DNA of 64,000 bases, taken from NCBI RefSeq assembly GCF_004359985.1, contig NZ_SMRO01000002.1:1561135-1625134 (forward strand). The letters are read 5' to 3'. The notes beneath the pieces are model-generated. The model had not been told where the DNA came from. It did no database searches and saw only the letters and a list, made by a program, of their open reading frames with translations. The position numbers and the translations under genes were made by a program. Source of the DNA: Paraburkholderia flava. Its GTDB lineage: Bacteria > Pseudomonadota > Gammaproteobacteria > Burkholderiales > Burkholderiaceae. Positions 51,535 through 61,507 of the stretch are shown here, piece after piece (the stretch's first letter is position 1; each line of letters begins with the position of its first letter).

Positions 51535-53130
51535 ATGGATTTGACCGACAACGACGCATCGTCTGCCGTACTGTCCGTGAGCGGCATCGGCAAGACCTAC
51601 GCCGAACCGGTGCTCGCGGACGTGAGTCTCGTGCTGCGCGCCGGCGAGGCGCTCGCGCTGACCGGCGAGAACGGCGCGGGCAAGAGCACGCTGTCGAAGA
51701 TCGTCGGCGGGCTGGTTGAGCCGACGGCCGGCACGATGCGTCTCGCGGGCGCGCCGTATGCGCCGGCAAGCCGCACCGAGGCCGAAGCGCTCGGCGTGCG
51801 GATGGTGATGCAGGAGCTGAATCTGCTGCCCACTTTATCGGTGGCGGAGAACCTGTTCCTGAACCGCCTGCCGTACGTTGGACCGTCGCGTTTCGGCTGG
51901 ATCGACCGCCGCAAGCTGCGCGACGATGCGCGTGCCGCGATGGCGCAGGTCGGGCTCGACGCGATCGATCCCGACACGCTCGTCGGCGAACTCGGCATCG
52001 GCCATCAGCAGATGGTCGAGATCGCGCGCAACCTGATCGGCGATTGCCGCGTGCTGATTCTCGACGAACCGACCGCGATGCTGACCGCGCGCGAAGTCGA
52101 TCTGCTGTTCGAGCAGATCGCGCGCCTGAAGGCACGCGGCGTCGCGCTGGTGTACATCTCGCATCGCCTCGAAGAACTCGCGAAGGTCGCGGAGCGCGTC
52201 GCGGTGTTGCGCGACGGCCGGCTCGTGCATACCGACGCAATGGCGAACCTCACGAGCGACCGCATTGTCACGCTGATGGTCGGTCGCGAGATCGGCGAGC
52301 AGATCGATCTCGGCGTGCGCAACATCGGCGCGCCGTTGCTGAGCGTCGCGGGTCTCGGACGCGGCCAGATCGTGCGCGACGTGTCGTTCGACGTGCGGGC
52401 CGGCGAGATCTTCGGCATCAGCGGGCTGATCGGCGCGGGTCGCACGGAGTTGATGCGCGCGATCTACGGCGCCGATCTGAAGGATCGCGGCACCGTGTCG
52501 CTCGCACGCAGTCCGGGCGAGACGCCGCAGCCGGTCGAGATCGCATCGCCTGCCGATGCGGTGCGTGCCGGCATCGCGCTGATCACCGAGGACCGCAAGG
52601 GCGAAGGCCTGCTGCTGCCGCAGCCGATCGCGGCGAACGTGTCGCTCGGCAACATCGGCAGCGTCGCGCGTCACGGCATCGTCGACGCGAAACGCGAGAA
52701 CGCGCTCGCGCAGCGGCAGATCGACGCGATGCGCATCCGCACGTCGGGACCGGCGCAGGCAGTCGGCGAGCTGTCCGGCGGCAACCAGCAGAAAGTCGTG
52801 ATCGGCCGCTGGCTCGCGCGCGACTGCCGGGTGCTGCTGTTCGACGAACCTACGCGCGGCATCGACGTCGGCGCGAAGTTCGATATCTATGGATTGATGG
52901 GAGCGCTCGCCCGCGAGGGCCGGGCGCTGGTTGTGGTGTCGAGCGATCTGCGCGAACTGATGCTGATCTGCGACCGGATCGGCGTGATGTCGGCGGGACG
53001 CATGACGGGCATTTTTGCGCGCGACGAGTGGTCGCAGGACGCGTTGCTCGCCGCCGCGTTCGCTGGCTATCGCAGCCGCGACGCATTGCTGGACACACAC
53101 GACACGCACGCAGCAGGGAGTCTGTCATGA
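51535..53130 (+). CDS. rbsA: Ribose ABC transporter, ATP-binding protein (two ATPase domains)
   Basis: 531 aa, a tandem ABC ATPase. First domain: Walker A GENGAGKST, Walker B VLILDEPTAML. Second domain: a degenerate P-loop (GLIGAGRTEL), signature LSGGNQQK and Walker B VLLFDEPTRGID, the usual RbsA/XylG asymmetry. AGGA is 5 nt before ATG 51535; the frame open to 51388 would add 49 residues foreign to the family. Its stop overlaps the rbsC ATG (ATGA, 53127-53130). Confidence 0.9.
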   Translation: MDLTDNDASSAVLSVSGIGKTYAEPVLADVSLVLRAGEALALTGENGAGKSTLSKIVGGLVEPTAGTMRLAGAPYAPASRTEAEALGVRMVMQELNLLPTLSVAENLFLNRLPYVGPSRFGWIDRRKLRDDARAAMAQVGLDAIDPDTLVGELGIGHQQMVEIARNLIGDCRVLILDEPTAMLTAREVDLLFEQIARLKARGVALVYISHRLEELAKVAERVAVLRDGRLVHTDAMANLTSDRIVTLMVGREIGEQIDLGVRNIGAPLLSVAGLGRGQIVRDVSFDVRAGEIFGISGLIGAGRTELMRAIYGADLKDRGTVSLARSPGETPQPVEIASPADAVRAGIALITEDRKGEGLLLPQPIAANVSLGNIGSVARHGIVDAKRENALAQRQIDAMRIRTSGPAQAVGELSGGNQQKVVIGRWLARDCRVLLFDEPTRGIDVGAKFDIYGLMGALAREGRALVVVSSDLRELMLICDRIGVMSAGRMTGIFARDEWSQDALLAAAFAGYRSRDALLDTHDTHAAGSLS

Positions 53131-54158
53131 CGAATCAACCGGTGCCGCAGGACGGCACGAAAACAGTCGCAACCGTGGCCAACGATCCGTCGGCGCCGCT
53201 CTCCAGCGGCAAACCGGCCGGCACACGCCTCGGCTTTTCGAATTACATTGGCCTCGCGGGCGCGCTGCTCGCGATGATCGTGCTGTTCTCGCTGCTCAGT
53301 TCGCACTTTCTGACCTACGACACGTTCAGCACGATCGCGAACCAGATTCCGGATCTGGTCGTGATGTCGGTGGGCATGACGTTCGTGCTGATCATCGCGG
53401 GGATCGACCTGTCGGTCGGTTCGGTGCTCGCACTCGGCGCGTCGGTGGTTAGCGTCGTGGCATTGAAGTGGGGCTGGGGGCCGATTCCGGCCGCGCTGCT
53501 CGGCGTCGTCGCGGCTGCGCTGACCGGCACGTTCACCGGCGCGGTGACGGTCGGCTGGCGGATTCCGTCGTTCATCGTGTCGCTCGGCGTGCTTGAAGGC
53601 GCGCGCGGCATCGCGTACCAGATGACGAACTCGCGCACCGCGTATATCGGCGACGCGTTCGACGTGCTGTCGAATCCGATCGCGCTCGGCATTTCGCCTG
53701 CATTCCTGATCGCGGTCGCGGTGATGATCGTCGCGCAGCTGGTGCTGACGCGCACGGTGTTTGGCCGCTACCTGATCGGTATCGGCACCAACGAGGAAGC
53801 GGTGCGGCTCGCGGGCGTGAATCCGAAGCCGTACAAGATCATCGTGTTCGCGCTGATGGGTGCGTTGTCGGGGCTCGCCGCGCTGTTCCAGATCTCGCGC
53901 CTCGAAGCCGCCGATCCGAACGCGGGCGTCGGGCTCGAACTGCAGGTGATCGCGGCGGTCGTAATCGGTGGGACGAGTCTGATGGGCGGACGCGGATCGG
54001 TGATCAGCACGTTCTTCGGCGTCTTGATTATTTCGGTGCTGGCGGCGGGCCTCGCGCAGATCGGCGCGAGCGAGCCGACCAAACGGATCATCACCGGCGC
54101 GGTGATCGTCGTGGCGGTCGTGCTCGATACGTACCGCAGCCGGCGCAAGCGCGTGTAG
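53127..54158 (+). CDS. rbsC: Ribose ABC transporter permease
   Basis: 343 aa inner-membrane permease of the sugar type, eight to ten helices. Blocks: VVMSVGMTFVLIIAGIDLSV and the later AVVIGGTSLMGGRGSV match RbsC/XylH. The N-terminal about 45 residues are a polar, Pro/Thr-rich extension. GGGAG precedes the start and the ATG overlaps the rbsA stop. The frame that continues far upstream lies inside rbsA and is a shadow. Confidence 0.9.
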   Translation: MTNQPVPQDGTKTVATVANDPSAPLSSGKPAGTRLGFSNYIGLAGALLAMIVLFSLLSSHFLTYDTFSTIANQIPDLVVMSVGMTFVLIIAGIDLSVGSVLALGASVVSVVALKWGWGPIPAALLGVVAAALTGTFTGAVTVGWRIPSFIVSLGVLEGARGIAYQMTNSRTAYIGDAFDVLSNPIALGISPAFLIAVAVMIVAQLVLTRTVFGRYLIGIGTNEEAVRLAGVNPKPYKIIVFALMGALSGLAALFQISRLEAADPNAGVGLELQVIAAVVIGGTSLMGGRGSVISTFFGVLIISVLAAGLAQIGASEPTKRIITGAVIVVAVVLDTYRSRRKRV

Positions 54159-54331
54159 TGATACAGCGGGCACGGCGCGCACTGCGTGAACGTGTAGTAG
54201 CGGGCACACGGTAAAGAGTAGTAAATGCAGAACGGCGAAATGACAGCGGAAGGCCGCGCTCGCAGGCATGACGAAACGCGGCGGGCCGTTCGCGCGAACG
54301 GTGGGCACAACGGGCAGGAGAGCAACGGGTT

Positions 54332-55384
54332 ATGGCGACGATCAAGGATGTAGCGGCCGTGGCTGGCGTGTCGTTCACGACGGTATCGCATGTGGTGAAC
54401 AACTCGCGGCCGGTGTCGGCCGACGTGCGCGCGAAAGTCGAGCATGCGATCCGCCAGCTCCACTACGTGCCGTCGGCGGTCGCGCGTTCGCTGAAGGCGC
54501 GGGCCACGACGACGATCGGCCTCGTCGTGCCGAACAGCACGAATCCGTATTTCGCGGAACTCGCGCGCGGCATCGAGGACGGCTGCTCGCGTAACGGCTA
54601 CTGCGTGTTCTTCTGCAACTCCGACGACGACCCCGCGAAGCAGCGCAACTATCTGCGCGTGCTGCAGGAAAAGCGCATCGACGGGCTGATCGTCGCATCG
54701 GCCGGCGACGATGCGGTCCTCGCGCAGACGCTTGCCGATGCGCGCGAACCGCTCGTCGTCGTCGATCGCAACATCGAGGGGCTGAATGCCGACCTCGTGC
54801 AGATCGATCACGAGAAGGGCGCCTATCTGGCGACGCGTCATCTGCTCGAACTCGGTCACGTGAAGATCGGCTGCATCACCGGGCCGGTTGCGACCGCGGT
54901 CAGCGCGATGCGCGTGCACGGCTTCATTCGCGCGATGGCCGAGCGTGGCATCGAGATTCCGCCGGATGCGATCGTCGAGAGCGATTTTTCGGGCAACGGC
55001 GGGCATCGCGCGGCGGGCCAACTGTTCGACACGGTGCAGCCGAGCGCGATTTTCGCGGGCAACGACATGATGGGGATCGGTGCGCTGCGTGCGGCGGCCG
55101 AACGCGGACTGCGTGTGCCGACCGACTGCTCGATTATCGGCTTCGACGATATCGAACTGGGCCGCTTCACCTATCCGGCGCTGTCGACGGTCGGGCAATC
55201 GGTGCGCGCGCTCGGCGACATGGCCGCGCAGACACTGATCGAGCGGATCGCCGCGCGTGCCGGCGGCGGTGTCGCGACGGCGGCGCGTCGGCGCGTCGTT
55301 GCGCCTCGGCTGATTTTGCGCGAATCGACCGGGCCGTGGAGCGGGGCGGCTGCCGCTGCCGGCAATGAAGGACTCGCGGCCTGA
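54332..55384 (+). CDS. rbsR: LacI-family ribose repressor
   Basis: 350 aa. HTH IKDVAAVAGVSFTTVSHVVN at 4-23 with the hinge-helix region VPSAVARSLKAR, then the ribose-type effector domain (TIGLVVPNSTNPYFAELARG, CSIIGFDDIELGRFTYP). It should bind the palindrome ahead of rbsB and release on ribose. The C-terminus is Ala/Gly-rich. GGAG lies about 12 nt before the ATG. It is inside the operon, 173 bp after rbsC. Confidence 0.9.
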   Translation: MATIKDVAAVAGVSFTTVSHVVNNSRPVSADVRAKVEHAIRQLHYVPSAVARSLKARATTTIGLVVPNSTNPYFAELARGIEDGCSRNGYCVFFCNSDDDPAKQRNYLRVLQEKRIDGLIVASAGDDAVLAQTLADAREPLVVVDRNIEGLNADLVQIDHEKGAYLATRHLLELGHVKIGCITGPVATAVSAMRVHGFIRAMAERGIEIPPDAIVESDFSGNGGHRAAGQLFDTVQPSAIFAGNDMMGIGALRAAAERGLRVPTDCSIIGFDDIELGRFTYPALSTVGQSVRALGDMAAQTLIERIAARAGGGVATAARRRVVAPRLILRESTGPWSGAAAAAGNEGLAA

Positions 55385-55573
55385 CGGAGCACCGTGCGGT
55401 CGTTCGCCGTCCGGTTTTGATCCGCGCATCGCGCGGGACCGGGACCGGGTGCGGCCGCGACTCGGTCCAGTCCGTCGACTCCACGCGCCGTTACCCCTCT
55501 CTCAATCCAATCACATTAGCCCTACGAGCTAGACGACGAGTCATATGCGCCCAGCGCGCAGCAGGAGAATGAC

Positions 55574-56500
55574 GTGACGAACAATGCAGCGCACGGCCGG
55601 GTGGCCGTGGCCGGTAGTCTGAATATGGACCTCGTGGCGCGCGCCCCGCGCCTGCCGCGTCCCGGCGAAACGCTCGCGGGCCACGCGTTCGCGCAGGTGG
55701 CCGGCGGCAAGGGCGGCAATCAGGCAGTCGCGGCGGCGCGACTCGGCGCGCAGGTCGCGATGATCGGTTGCGTCGGTGCCGATGCGAATGGCGCGCAACT
55801 GCGCGCGGGGCTCGAAGCGGAAGGGATCGACTGCGCGGCGCTCGAGACGAGCGAGCATGCGTCGACGGGTGTCGCGCTGATCGTCGTCGACGACGGCAGT
55901 CAGAACGCGATCGTGATCGTCGCGGGCAGCAACGGCGAAGTGACGCCCGCGACTATCGCACGGCACGAGGCGGTGCTCGCGGCGGCCGACGTCGTCGTGT
56001 GCCAGCTCGAAACGCCGGACGCAGCCGTCGAAGCGACGCTCGCCACCGCGCGCCGGCTCGGCAAGACGACGATCCTGAATCCCGCGCCTGCGGTCGGGCC
56101 GCTGCCGACCGCATGGTTTTCGTTGATCGACTATCTGATTCCGAACGAACTCGAAGCAGCGACGCTGACTGGTCTGCCGGTGACGTCGCCGGCTGACGCC
56201 GCCGTGGCAGCCACTGCGTTACGCACGGCCGGCGCGCGCAACGTGCTGGTCACGCTCGGCGCGCAGGGCGTGCAGGTGGCGCTCGCGGACGGCACGACGC
56301 AGCACTACGCGGCGCCGCGTGTCGAAGCGGTCGATACGACGGCTGCGGGCGATACGTTTATCGGCGGTCTCGCGGCGCAGCTGGCGCGAGGCGCGGCCGT
56401 GGACGACGCGATCCGCTTCGCGCAACGGGCTGCGGCGATCTCGGTGACGCGTGCGGGTGCGCAGCCGTCGATTCCGACGCGGGATGAAGTCGAAGGCTGA
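55574..56500 (+). CDS. rbsK: Ribokinase
   Basis: 308 aa PfkB-family kinase, converting ribose to ribose 5-phosphate for the pentose phosphate pathway. Blocks: VAGSLNMDLVARAPRLPRPG, AGGKGGNQAVAAARLGA and the C-terminal DTTAAGDTFIGG with the catalytic Asp. A GTG start at 55574 is supported by AGGAG 6 nt upstream. Last gene of the rbs operon, 189 bp after rbsR. Confidence 0.92.
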   Translation: MTNNAAHGRVAVAGSLNMDLVARAPRLPRPGETLAGHAFAQVAGGKGGNQAVAAARLGAQVAMIGCVGADANGAQLRAGLEAEGIDCAALETSEHASTGVALIVVDDGSQNAIVIVAGSNGEVTPATIARHEAVLAAADVVVCQLETPDAAVEATLATARRLGKTTILNPAPAVGPLPTAWFSLIDYLIPNELEAATLTGLPVTSPADAAVAATALRTAGARNVLVTLGAQGVQVALADGTTQHYAAPRVEAVDTTAAGDTFIGGLAAQLARGAAVDDAIRFAQRAAAISVTRAGAQPSIPTRDEVEG

Positions 56501-56532
56501 ACGCCGATTCTGTATGACCCGCATGCGTTGCC

Positions 56533-57450
56533 TCACGCGACATCCGCAACCCCAGCCGCCTGTTCCCGCGCGTACTGCGTCGGCGGCTGGCCGACGTGCC
56601 GGGTGAACGCGACGCTGAACGTGCTCGCCGAACTGTAGCCGACCCGCAGCGCAATCTCGGCGACCCTGCCTTCGTTACGACGCAGCAGATCCTTCGCGAG
56701 CGCCATCCGCCAGGTCAGCAGATATTCCATCGGCGCAATGCCGACCGCGCGGCTGAAGCGTTCGAAAAACGTCGAACGCGACAGCGCGGCTTCCTTCGCG
56801 AGTTCGGCGACGGTCCACGCGTGGGTCGGGCGTTCGTGCATGACGCGGATCGCGGCCGCGAGCCGGGCATCGGCGAGTCCGCGCACCAGACCCGGCGACG
56901 CGTTCGTTCCCGCCGACCGCAACGCTTCGATCAGCAGCACCTCCAGCAATCGCGACAGCACGACTTCGCGCGCCGGCCGCTGCTCGCGCGATTCCTCCCG
57001 GACCAGATCCACGAGCGTCGCCAGCCGCTGTTCGCCGCGCACGTGCACGAGTTGCGGCAACAGCGACACGAGCAGCGCCGCATCCGGCGAACCGAAGCTG
57101 CAGTGGCCGGCCATCATGCGTGCGTCGACCGGATTGTCCGGCGCGCCGATCCGGTACTCGCCGACGCCGAGCGCGACGGGCCTCGCCGTCTCGACATCGG
57201 GTGGTGGTGGCACGAGACTCGACATCGCGACGCCGTAGGCCGCCGGAACCAGCACGAAGTCGCCGGCCAGCAGCTCGATCGGCTCGTGTCCGTCCATCGC
57301 CATCCGGCAGCCGCCGTCGAGGACCACGCAATAGAACGGCTCCCCCGCATCCGAACGACTGACACGCCACGGACTCGCGCCGAAGACGAGTTTGGAGAAC
57401 CGCGCGCCCGGCTGCAGCAGCGTCACCACTTCGGCTAATGGATCGATCAT
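56533..57450 (-). CDS. AraC-family regulator with cupin domain
   Basis: 305 aa. N-terminal cupin (Cupin_6 style) region about 1-180 with FYCVVLDGGCRMAMDGHEP; C-terminal AraC HTH pair (WTVAELAKEAALSRSTFFER and VAEIALRVGYSSASTFSVAF). AGGAG is 7 nt before ATG 57450. It is divergent from two short-chain dehydrogenases, which are its probable targets; this subgroup often sits beside SDR genes. The stop lies 32 bp from convergent rbsK. Confidence 0.9.
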   Translation of the reverse strand: MIDPLAEVVTLLQPGARFSKLVFGASPWRVSRSDAGEPFYCVVLDGGCRMAMDGHEPIELLAGDFVLVPAAYGVAMSSLVPPPPDVETARPVALGVGEYRIGAPDNPVDARMMAGHCSFGSPDAALLVSLLPQLVHVRGEQRLATLVDLVREESREQRPAREVVLSRLLEVLLIEALRSAGTNASPGLVRGLADARLAAAIRVMHERPTHAWTVAELAKEAALSRSTFFERFSRAVGIAPMEYLLTWRMALAKDLLRRNEGRVAEIALRVGYSSASTFSVAFTRHVGQPPTQYAREQAAGVADVA

Positions 57451-57549
57451 TGCCGGACTCCTGCAAATGAAATTCGGATTCTGGATTGTAGCAAGTACGG
57501 GTTCGGCGCTCTATCGTAGGGGTACACGTCCACCCCAACAGGAACCTCC

Positions 57550-58299
57550 ATGCCTACTGTTCTGATTACCGGCTGCTCGTCCGGCTTCGGCCTCGAGATC
57601 GCCCGTTATTTCCTCGCCCGCGACTGGCACGTCATTGCGACGATGCGCACGCCGACCGCCGACGTGCTGCCGGCTTCGGACCGTCTGCGCGTGCTGCCGC
57701 TCGACGTCACGAATTCCGACAGCATCCGCGATGCCGTCGAGGCTGCCGGCCCGATCGACGTTCTAGTCAACAACGCGGGTTTCGGTGCGGCATCGCCGGT
57801 CGAGTTCGTGCCGATCCCGACCGTGCGTGAGCTGTTCGAGACCAACACCATCGGCACGATCGCATTGACGCAGGCGGTGCTGCCGCAGTTCCGGGAGCGC
57901 CGGGCCGGTGTCGTCGTGAACGTCACGTCGAGCGTGACGTACAGGCCGTTGCCGCTGATCGCCGCGTACCGTGCGAGCAAGGCAGCGGTGAACGCGTTCA
58001 CCGAATCGATGGCGCTTGAACTCGAGCCGTTCGGCGTGCGGGCGCGTCTCGTGTTGCCGGGCCGCTCGCCCGAGACACGCTTCGGCGAGAACGCAGGCGC
58101 GCGGATGGTCGGCCTCGACCACGAAGCGTATGCCGATACCGTCAAGGCGGTCTTTGCGCGGCTGCAGGACACGTCTTCGCCCGTCACCCACTCGCAGGAC
58201 GTCGCCGAAGCCGTATGGCGCGCGGCAACCGATCCGTCGTCGCCGATGCGCATCCCGGCCGGCGCCGACGCCGAACTGTGGGGCGCGGAGGCCGGCTGA
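57550..58299 (+). CDS. Short-chain dehydrogenase/reductase 1
   Basis: 249 aa classical SDR. Cofactor motif TGCSSGFG at 7-14, NNAG (about 76-79), catalytic Ser in VTSSVTY and YRASK (Tyr-x3-Lys). Oxidises or reduces an unknown alcohol/carbonyl with NAD(P). Preceded by GGAACCTCC. Probably cotranscribed with the next SDR (50 bp gap) under the divergent AraC regulator. Confidence 0.9.
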   Translation: MPTVLITGCSSGFGLEIARYFLARDWHVIATMRTPTADVLPASDRLRVLPLDVTNSDSIRDAVEAAGPIDVLVNNAGFGAASPVEFVPIPTVRELFETNTIGTIALTQAVLPQFRERRAGVVVNVTSSVTYRPLPLIAAYRASKAAVNAFTESMALELEPFGVRARLVLPGRSPETRFGENAGARMVGLDHEAYADTVKAVFARLQDTSSPVTHSQDVAEAVWRAATDPSSPMRIPAGADAELWGAEAG

Positions 58300-58349
58300 A
58301 CCTCAGTCACACCGCCATCGCATCACATTCGCACAACCCGGAGAAAGAC

Positions 58350-59108
58350 ATGCAGGACAAACCCATCGCGCTGATCACCGGCGCCAATCAGGGAATCGGT
58401 TTGCAGATCGCGAAGGATCTCGCCGGACACGGCTTCACCGTGCTCGTCGGATCGCGCGATCTGGCGCGCGGCAAGGCCGCCGCAAAAGAAGTCGGGCCGG
58501 ACGCACACGCGCTGCAGCTCGACTTGACGGACCACGCTTCGATTACCGATGCCGCTGCGCTGATCGGCATGGAATTCGGCCGCCTCGACGTGCTGATCAA
58601 CAACGCGGCGATCTCGAACACGAGCAAGCAGCCCGGCCAGTCCCTCGACGACTACGTGAAGACGACGCTGCCGAGCAACGTGTCCATCGACGAAATGCGC
58701 GCGGTGTGGGACACCAACGTGTTCGGCGTCGTCGCCGTCTATCAGGCGATGTTGCCGCTGCTGCGCAAGGCCAGGGCCGCGCGCATCGTCAACGTGTCGA
58801 GCGGCGCCGGCTCGCTGACGCAAAACTCGAATCCGGCGTACGCGCATCGCTCGATCTTCGGCCCGGTCTATCCGGCGTCGAAGACCGCGCTCAACGCACT
58901 GACGCTCGCGATGGCGATCGAACTGGAGCCGGACGGCATCAAGGTCCACGCGGTGTCGCCGGGTTTTACGAAGACGAACCTCAACGGTTACGAGGGGACC
59001 GACACCGTCGAGCAGGGCGCGCGCGAGATCGTGCGTCTCGCGCTGCCGGGCTCGGACAGTCCGACTGGTTCGTTCACGCGCTGGGAAAACGAAACGATTC
59101 CGTGGTGA
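58350..59108 (+). CDS. Short-chain dehydrogenase/reductase 2
   Basis: 252 aa classical SDR. TGANQGIG cofactor motif, NNAA in place of NNAG, NVSSGAGS, and YPASK as the catalytic Tyr-Lys pair. Resembles the subgroup of carbonyl-reductase-like SDRs with SGSDSPTGSF-like ends (here LPGSDSPTGSFTRWENETIPW). GGAG is 7 nt before ATG 58350. The first 135 bp of the longer frame are inside the previous gene and are a shadow. Confidence 0.9.
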   Translation: MQDKPIALITGANQGIGLQIAKDLAGHGFTVLVGSRDLARGKAAAKEVGPDAHALQLDLTDHASITDAAALIGMEFGRLDVLINNAAISNTSKQPGQSLDDYVKTTLPSNVSIDEMRAVWDTNVFGVVAVYQAMLPLLRKARAARIVNVSSGAGSLTQNSNPAYAHRSIFGPVYPASKTALNALTLAMAIELEPDGIKVHAVSPGFTKTNLNGYEGTDTVEQGAREIVRLALPGSDSPTGSFTRWENETIPW

Positions 59109-59190
59109 CGCCATATCGAACGCATTCGAACGCGTGATTGAAGAGCGCGAACCGAGTCGCGCGAATTCACACGCGACGCTTTGATCGAAA

Positions 59191-59222
59191 CGGGGCCACG
59201 GTCTTCATTTTCCGTGGCCCCG
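59191..59222. terminator. Hairpin after the SDR pair
   Basis: CGGGGCCACGG (59191-59201) and CCGTGGCCCCG (59212-59222) make a perfect 11-bp stem with a ten-base loop. Only a weak T tract follows (TTT on the minus strand). It sits in the 303-bp gap before the chemoreceptor gene, where nothing else was recognised. Confidence 0.55.
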
Positions 59223-59411
59223 ACAACGTTTGCCGCCGCGAGTCCGGCCACCATTGATGTGTAGGATTTTGTAAGTTGTACTCGCGCACCCGCGCGAATT
59301 CGTCGGACCATATAGAAGCTTCAAGTTCACCCCGAGCAGGCCGTAAACGCGCGTAGAGCGTCACACAATGCGCCGCGCATTTATTCGCAGATCACTCTCA
59401 GAGGGAAGAAC

Positions 59412-61166
59412 ATGAACAAGGGCATTTCCATCAAGGCTCGCATCGGGCTCACGGTGAGTTTTCTCGCCGTGCTGCTGATTGCGCTCGGTGTACTGGGGCT
59501 CGTCGGCATGAGCAATTCGAACGACGCGTACCGTGACACCTTCACTAACCAGATGCCCAGTGCAGTCGCCATCGACGGTGCGGAGATGTACGCGGCGCGC
59601 GAACGTCTCGCACTCGACCGCGCCGCGTTCATGATGAACACGCCCGAGGCCGCACCGACGCTTGAGCGCGCGAAGCTGATGCGCGCAACCTCCGACGACT
59701 GGTGGAAAAAATACCTCGCGTTGCCCCGCGACGCCGAAGAAGACCGTCTCGCGCAAGCCGTCGTCGCGAAACGCGATGCGCTGCATCAATCGATGGACAC
59801 GTTCGCCGCGATGGTCGCCGCTAACGACCAGACCAAGCTGATCGACAACGCGAAGCGTCTGCAGAAGGGCTACAACGAACTGGCGGTTGCCGACGATGCG
59901 CTGCGCCAGCTCCAGTTCACGCAGGCAGAGGGAGGTTATACGGACGCACAGTCCGCTTTCAGCGTGTTCCGTGCAGTCAGCATCGGCGCACTGATCGCCG
60001 GGCTGCTCGCAGCGTTCTTCTCGTACTGGGCGTTGCGCCGTGCAATCGGCGTGCCGCTCGCCGACGCGCTCGCGCATTTCGAGTCGATCGCCGCTGGCGA
60101 CCTGCGCCGGCCGGTCGTCGTCCGCACGCGCGACGAAATGGGGCAGTTGCTCGCAGGCATCGACAAGATGCAGCGCAGCCTGATCGCGACGGTGCGCTCG
60201 GTGCGCGTGGGCAGCGAATCGATCGCGACCGCGACGCGGCAGATCGCCGCGGGCAACATCGATCTGTCGTCGCGCACCGAGGAACAGGCCTCGGCGTTGC
60301 AACAGACGGCGTCGAGCATGGAAGAACTGACCGGCACCGTGAAGCAGAACGCGGACAACGCCCGCCAGGCGAGCGCGCTCGCGGCGAACGCATCGGAGAT
60401 CGCGAATCGCGGCAACGCAGTGGTGGGTCAGGTGGTCGGCACGATGGGCGACATCAACCAGAGCTCGGCGAAGATCGCGGACATCATCTCGATCATCGAG
60501 GGCATTGCGTTCCAGACCAACATCCTCGCGCTGAACGCGGCGGTCGAAGCGGCGCGCGCGGGCGAGGAAGGGCGCGGCTTCGCGGTCGTCGCGGGCGAGG
60601 TGCGCAGTCTGGCGCAGCGTTCGTCGGCGGCGGCGAAGGAAATCAAGGAGCTGATCGACACGTCGGTCGAGCGCGTGCAATCCGGCTCGGCGCTCGTCGA
60701 CGACGCGGGCCGCACGATGACGGAGATCATCGGTGCAGTGCAGCGCGTGACCGACATCATGGGCGAGATCGCGGCCGCGTCGGGCGAGCAGAGTGGTGGC
60801 ATCGACCAGGTCGCGCGCGCCGTCACGCAGATGGACGAGGTCACCCAGCAGAATGCTGCGCTCGTCGAAGAAGCGGCCGCCGCTGCGCAATCGCTTGAAG
60901 ATCAGGCATCGAAGCTGCGCCAGGCGGTTGCGGTGTTCCAGCTGGACGATACCGGCACGACACAGGAGCCGTTGCATGCGGGTGCGCAGGCGGCGCGAGC
61001 CGTCAAGAGAACGCCTGCGCCGGCGCGGGCAGCGGTAAGGCCCGCGACGCGCAAGCCTGCAGCATTCGCGGCAGCCGGTGCTGCAACGACGATCGCGCCG
61101 GCGACCGCGCCAGCACTGGTTACCGCTGGAAGCGCCGGAAGCGACCGCGATTGGGAGACCTTCTGA
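59412..61166 (+). CDS. Transmembrane methyl-accepting chemotaxis protein
   Basis: 584 aa. TM1 about 11-32, a periplasmic four-helix-bundle domain of the Tar type, TM2 about 190-210, HAMP, then the signalling domain with IAFQTNILALNAAVEAARAG and GRGFAVVAGEVRSLAQRS. A Pro/Ala-rich tail ends in DWETF, the CheR/CheB-docking pentapeptide (NWETF in Tar/Tsr). Ligand unknown. Single gene with its own terminator; no che genes here, so it must couple to the chemotaxis system elsewhere. Confidence 0.9.
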   Translation: MNKGISIKARIGLTVSFLAVLLIALGVLGLVGMSNSNDAYRDTFTNQMPSAVAIDGAEMYAARERLALDRAAFMMNTPEAAPTLERAKLMRATSDDWWKKYLALPRDAEEDRLAQAVVAKRDALHQSMDTFAAMVAANDQTKLIDNAKRLQKGYNELAVADDALRQLQFTQAEGGYTDAQSAFSVFRAVSIGALIAGLLAAFFSYWALRRAIGVPLADALAHFESIAAGDLRRPVVVRTRDEMGQLLAGIDKMQRSLIATVRSVRVGSESIATATRQIAAGNIDLSSRTEEQASALQQTASSMEELTGTVKQNADNARQASALAANASEIANRGNAVVGQVVGTMGDINQSSAKIADIISIIEGIAFQTNILALNAAVEAARAGEEGRGFAVVAGEVRSLAQRSSAAAKEIKELIDTSVERVQSGSALVDDAGRTMTEIIGAVQRVTDIMGEIAAASGEQSGGIDQVARAVTQMDEVTQQNAALVEEAAAAAQSLEDQASKLRQAVAVFQLDDTGTTQEPLHAGAQAARAVKRTPAPARAAVRPATRKPAAFAAAGAATTIAPATAPALVTAGSAGSDRDWETF

Positions 61167-61297
61167 CGCCGCGATGCGATCGCAGCCGCATGCACCGACA
61201 TCGCGCACAGATAGCCGTTGCGACGGAACAATCGGAATGAATCGGCGACGATCGATCGGACAGTCGGGATAATCCGCGAAGCGTTAAAGCAGCGTCG

Positions 61298-61357
61298 AAA
61301 GACCGGGTTTGTGAATGGGCACCCATCGGGACACCCATCGCAACCCCGGTCTTTTTT
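61298..61357 (+). terminator. Terminator after the chemoreceptor gene
   Basis: AAAGACCGGG (61298-61307) pairs with CCCGGTCTTT (61345-61354), followed by TTT. The 37-base loop itself contains the hairpin ATGGG-CA-CCCAT and two copies of ACCCATCG. It is 131 bp after the stop. Confidence 0.75.
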
Positions 61358-61507
61358 CATGGGCTGAATGAACCGTGGCCCCCTGGAGCGACCCCGGTTC
61401 CGGTACATTGACGGGCGCGGTTGCCGTCGTGCACCGCCGCATTCGAACCGTCGCCAGCCACGCGGCGGTTTGATTCCGTGCCCGCCCGCTCGCCCCAAAG
61501 GATCGAC

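Noticed and set aside
54225..54353. 42-codon frame just ahead of rbsR
   Set aside because: Arg/Gly-rich, no ribosome site, and ends inside rbsR; better seen as leader DNA.
59361..61208. 615-codon open frame antisense to the chemoreceptor gene
   Set aside because: Arg/Ala/Asp-rich complement of coiled-coil codons; the sense gene is complete with DWETF end.
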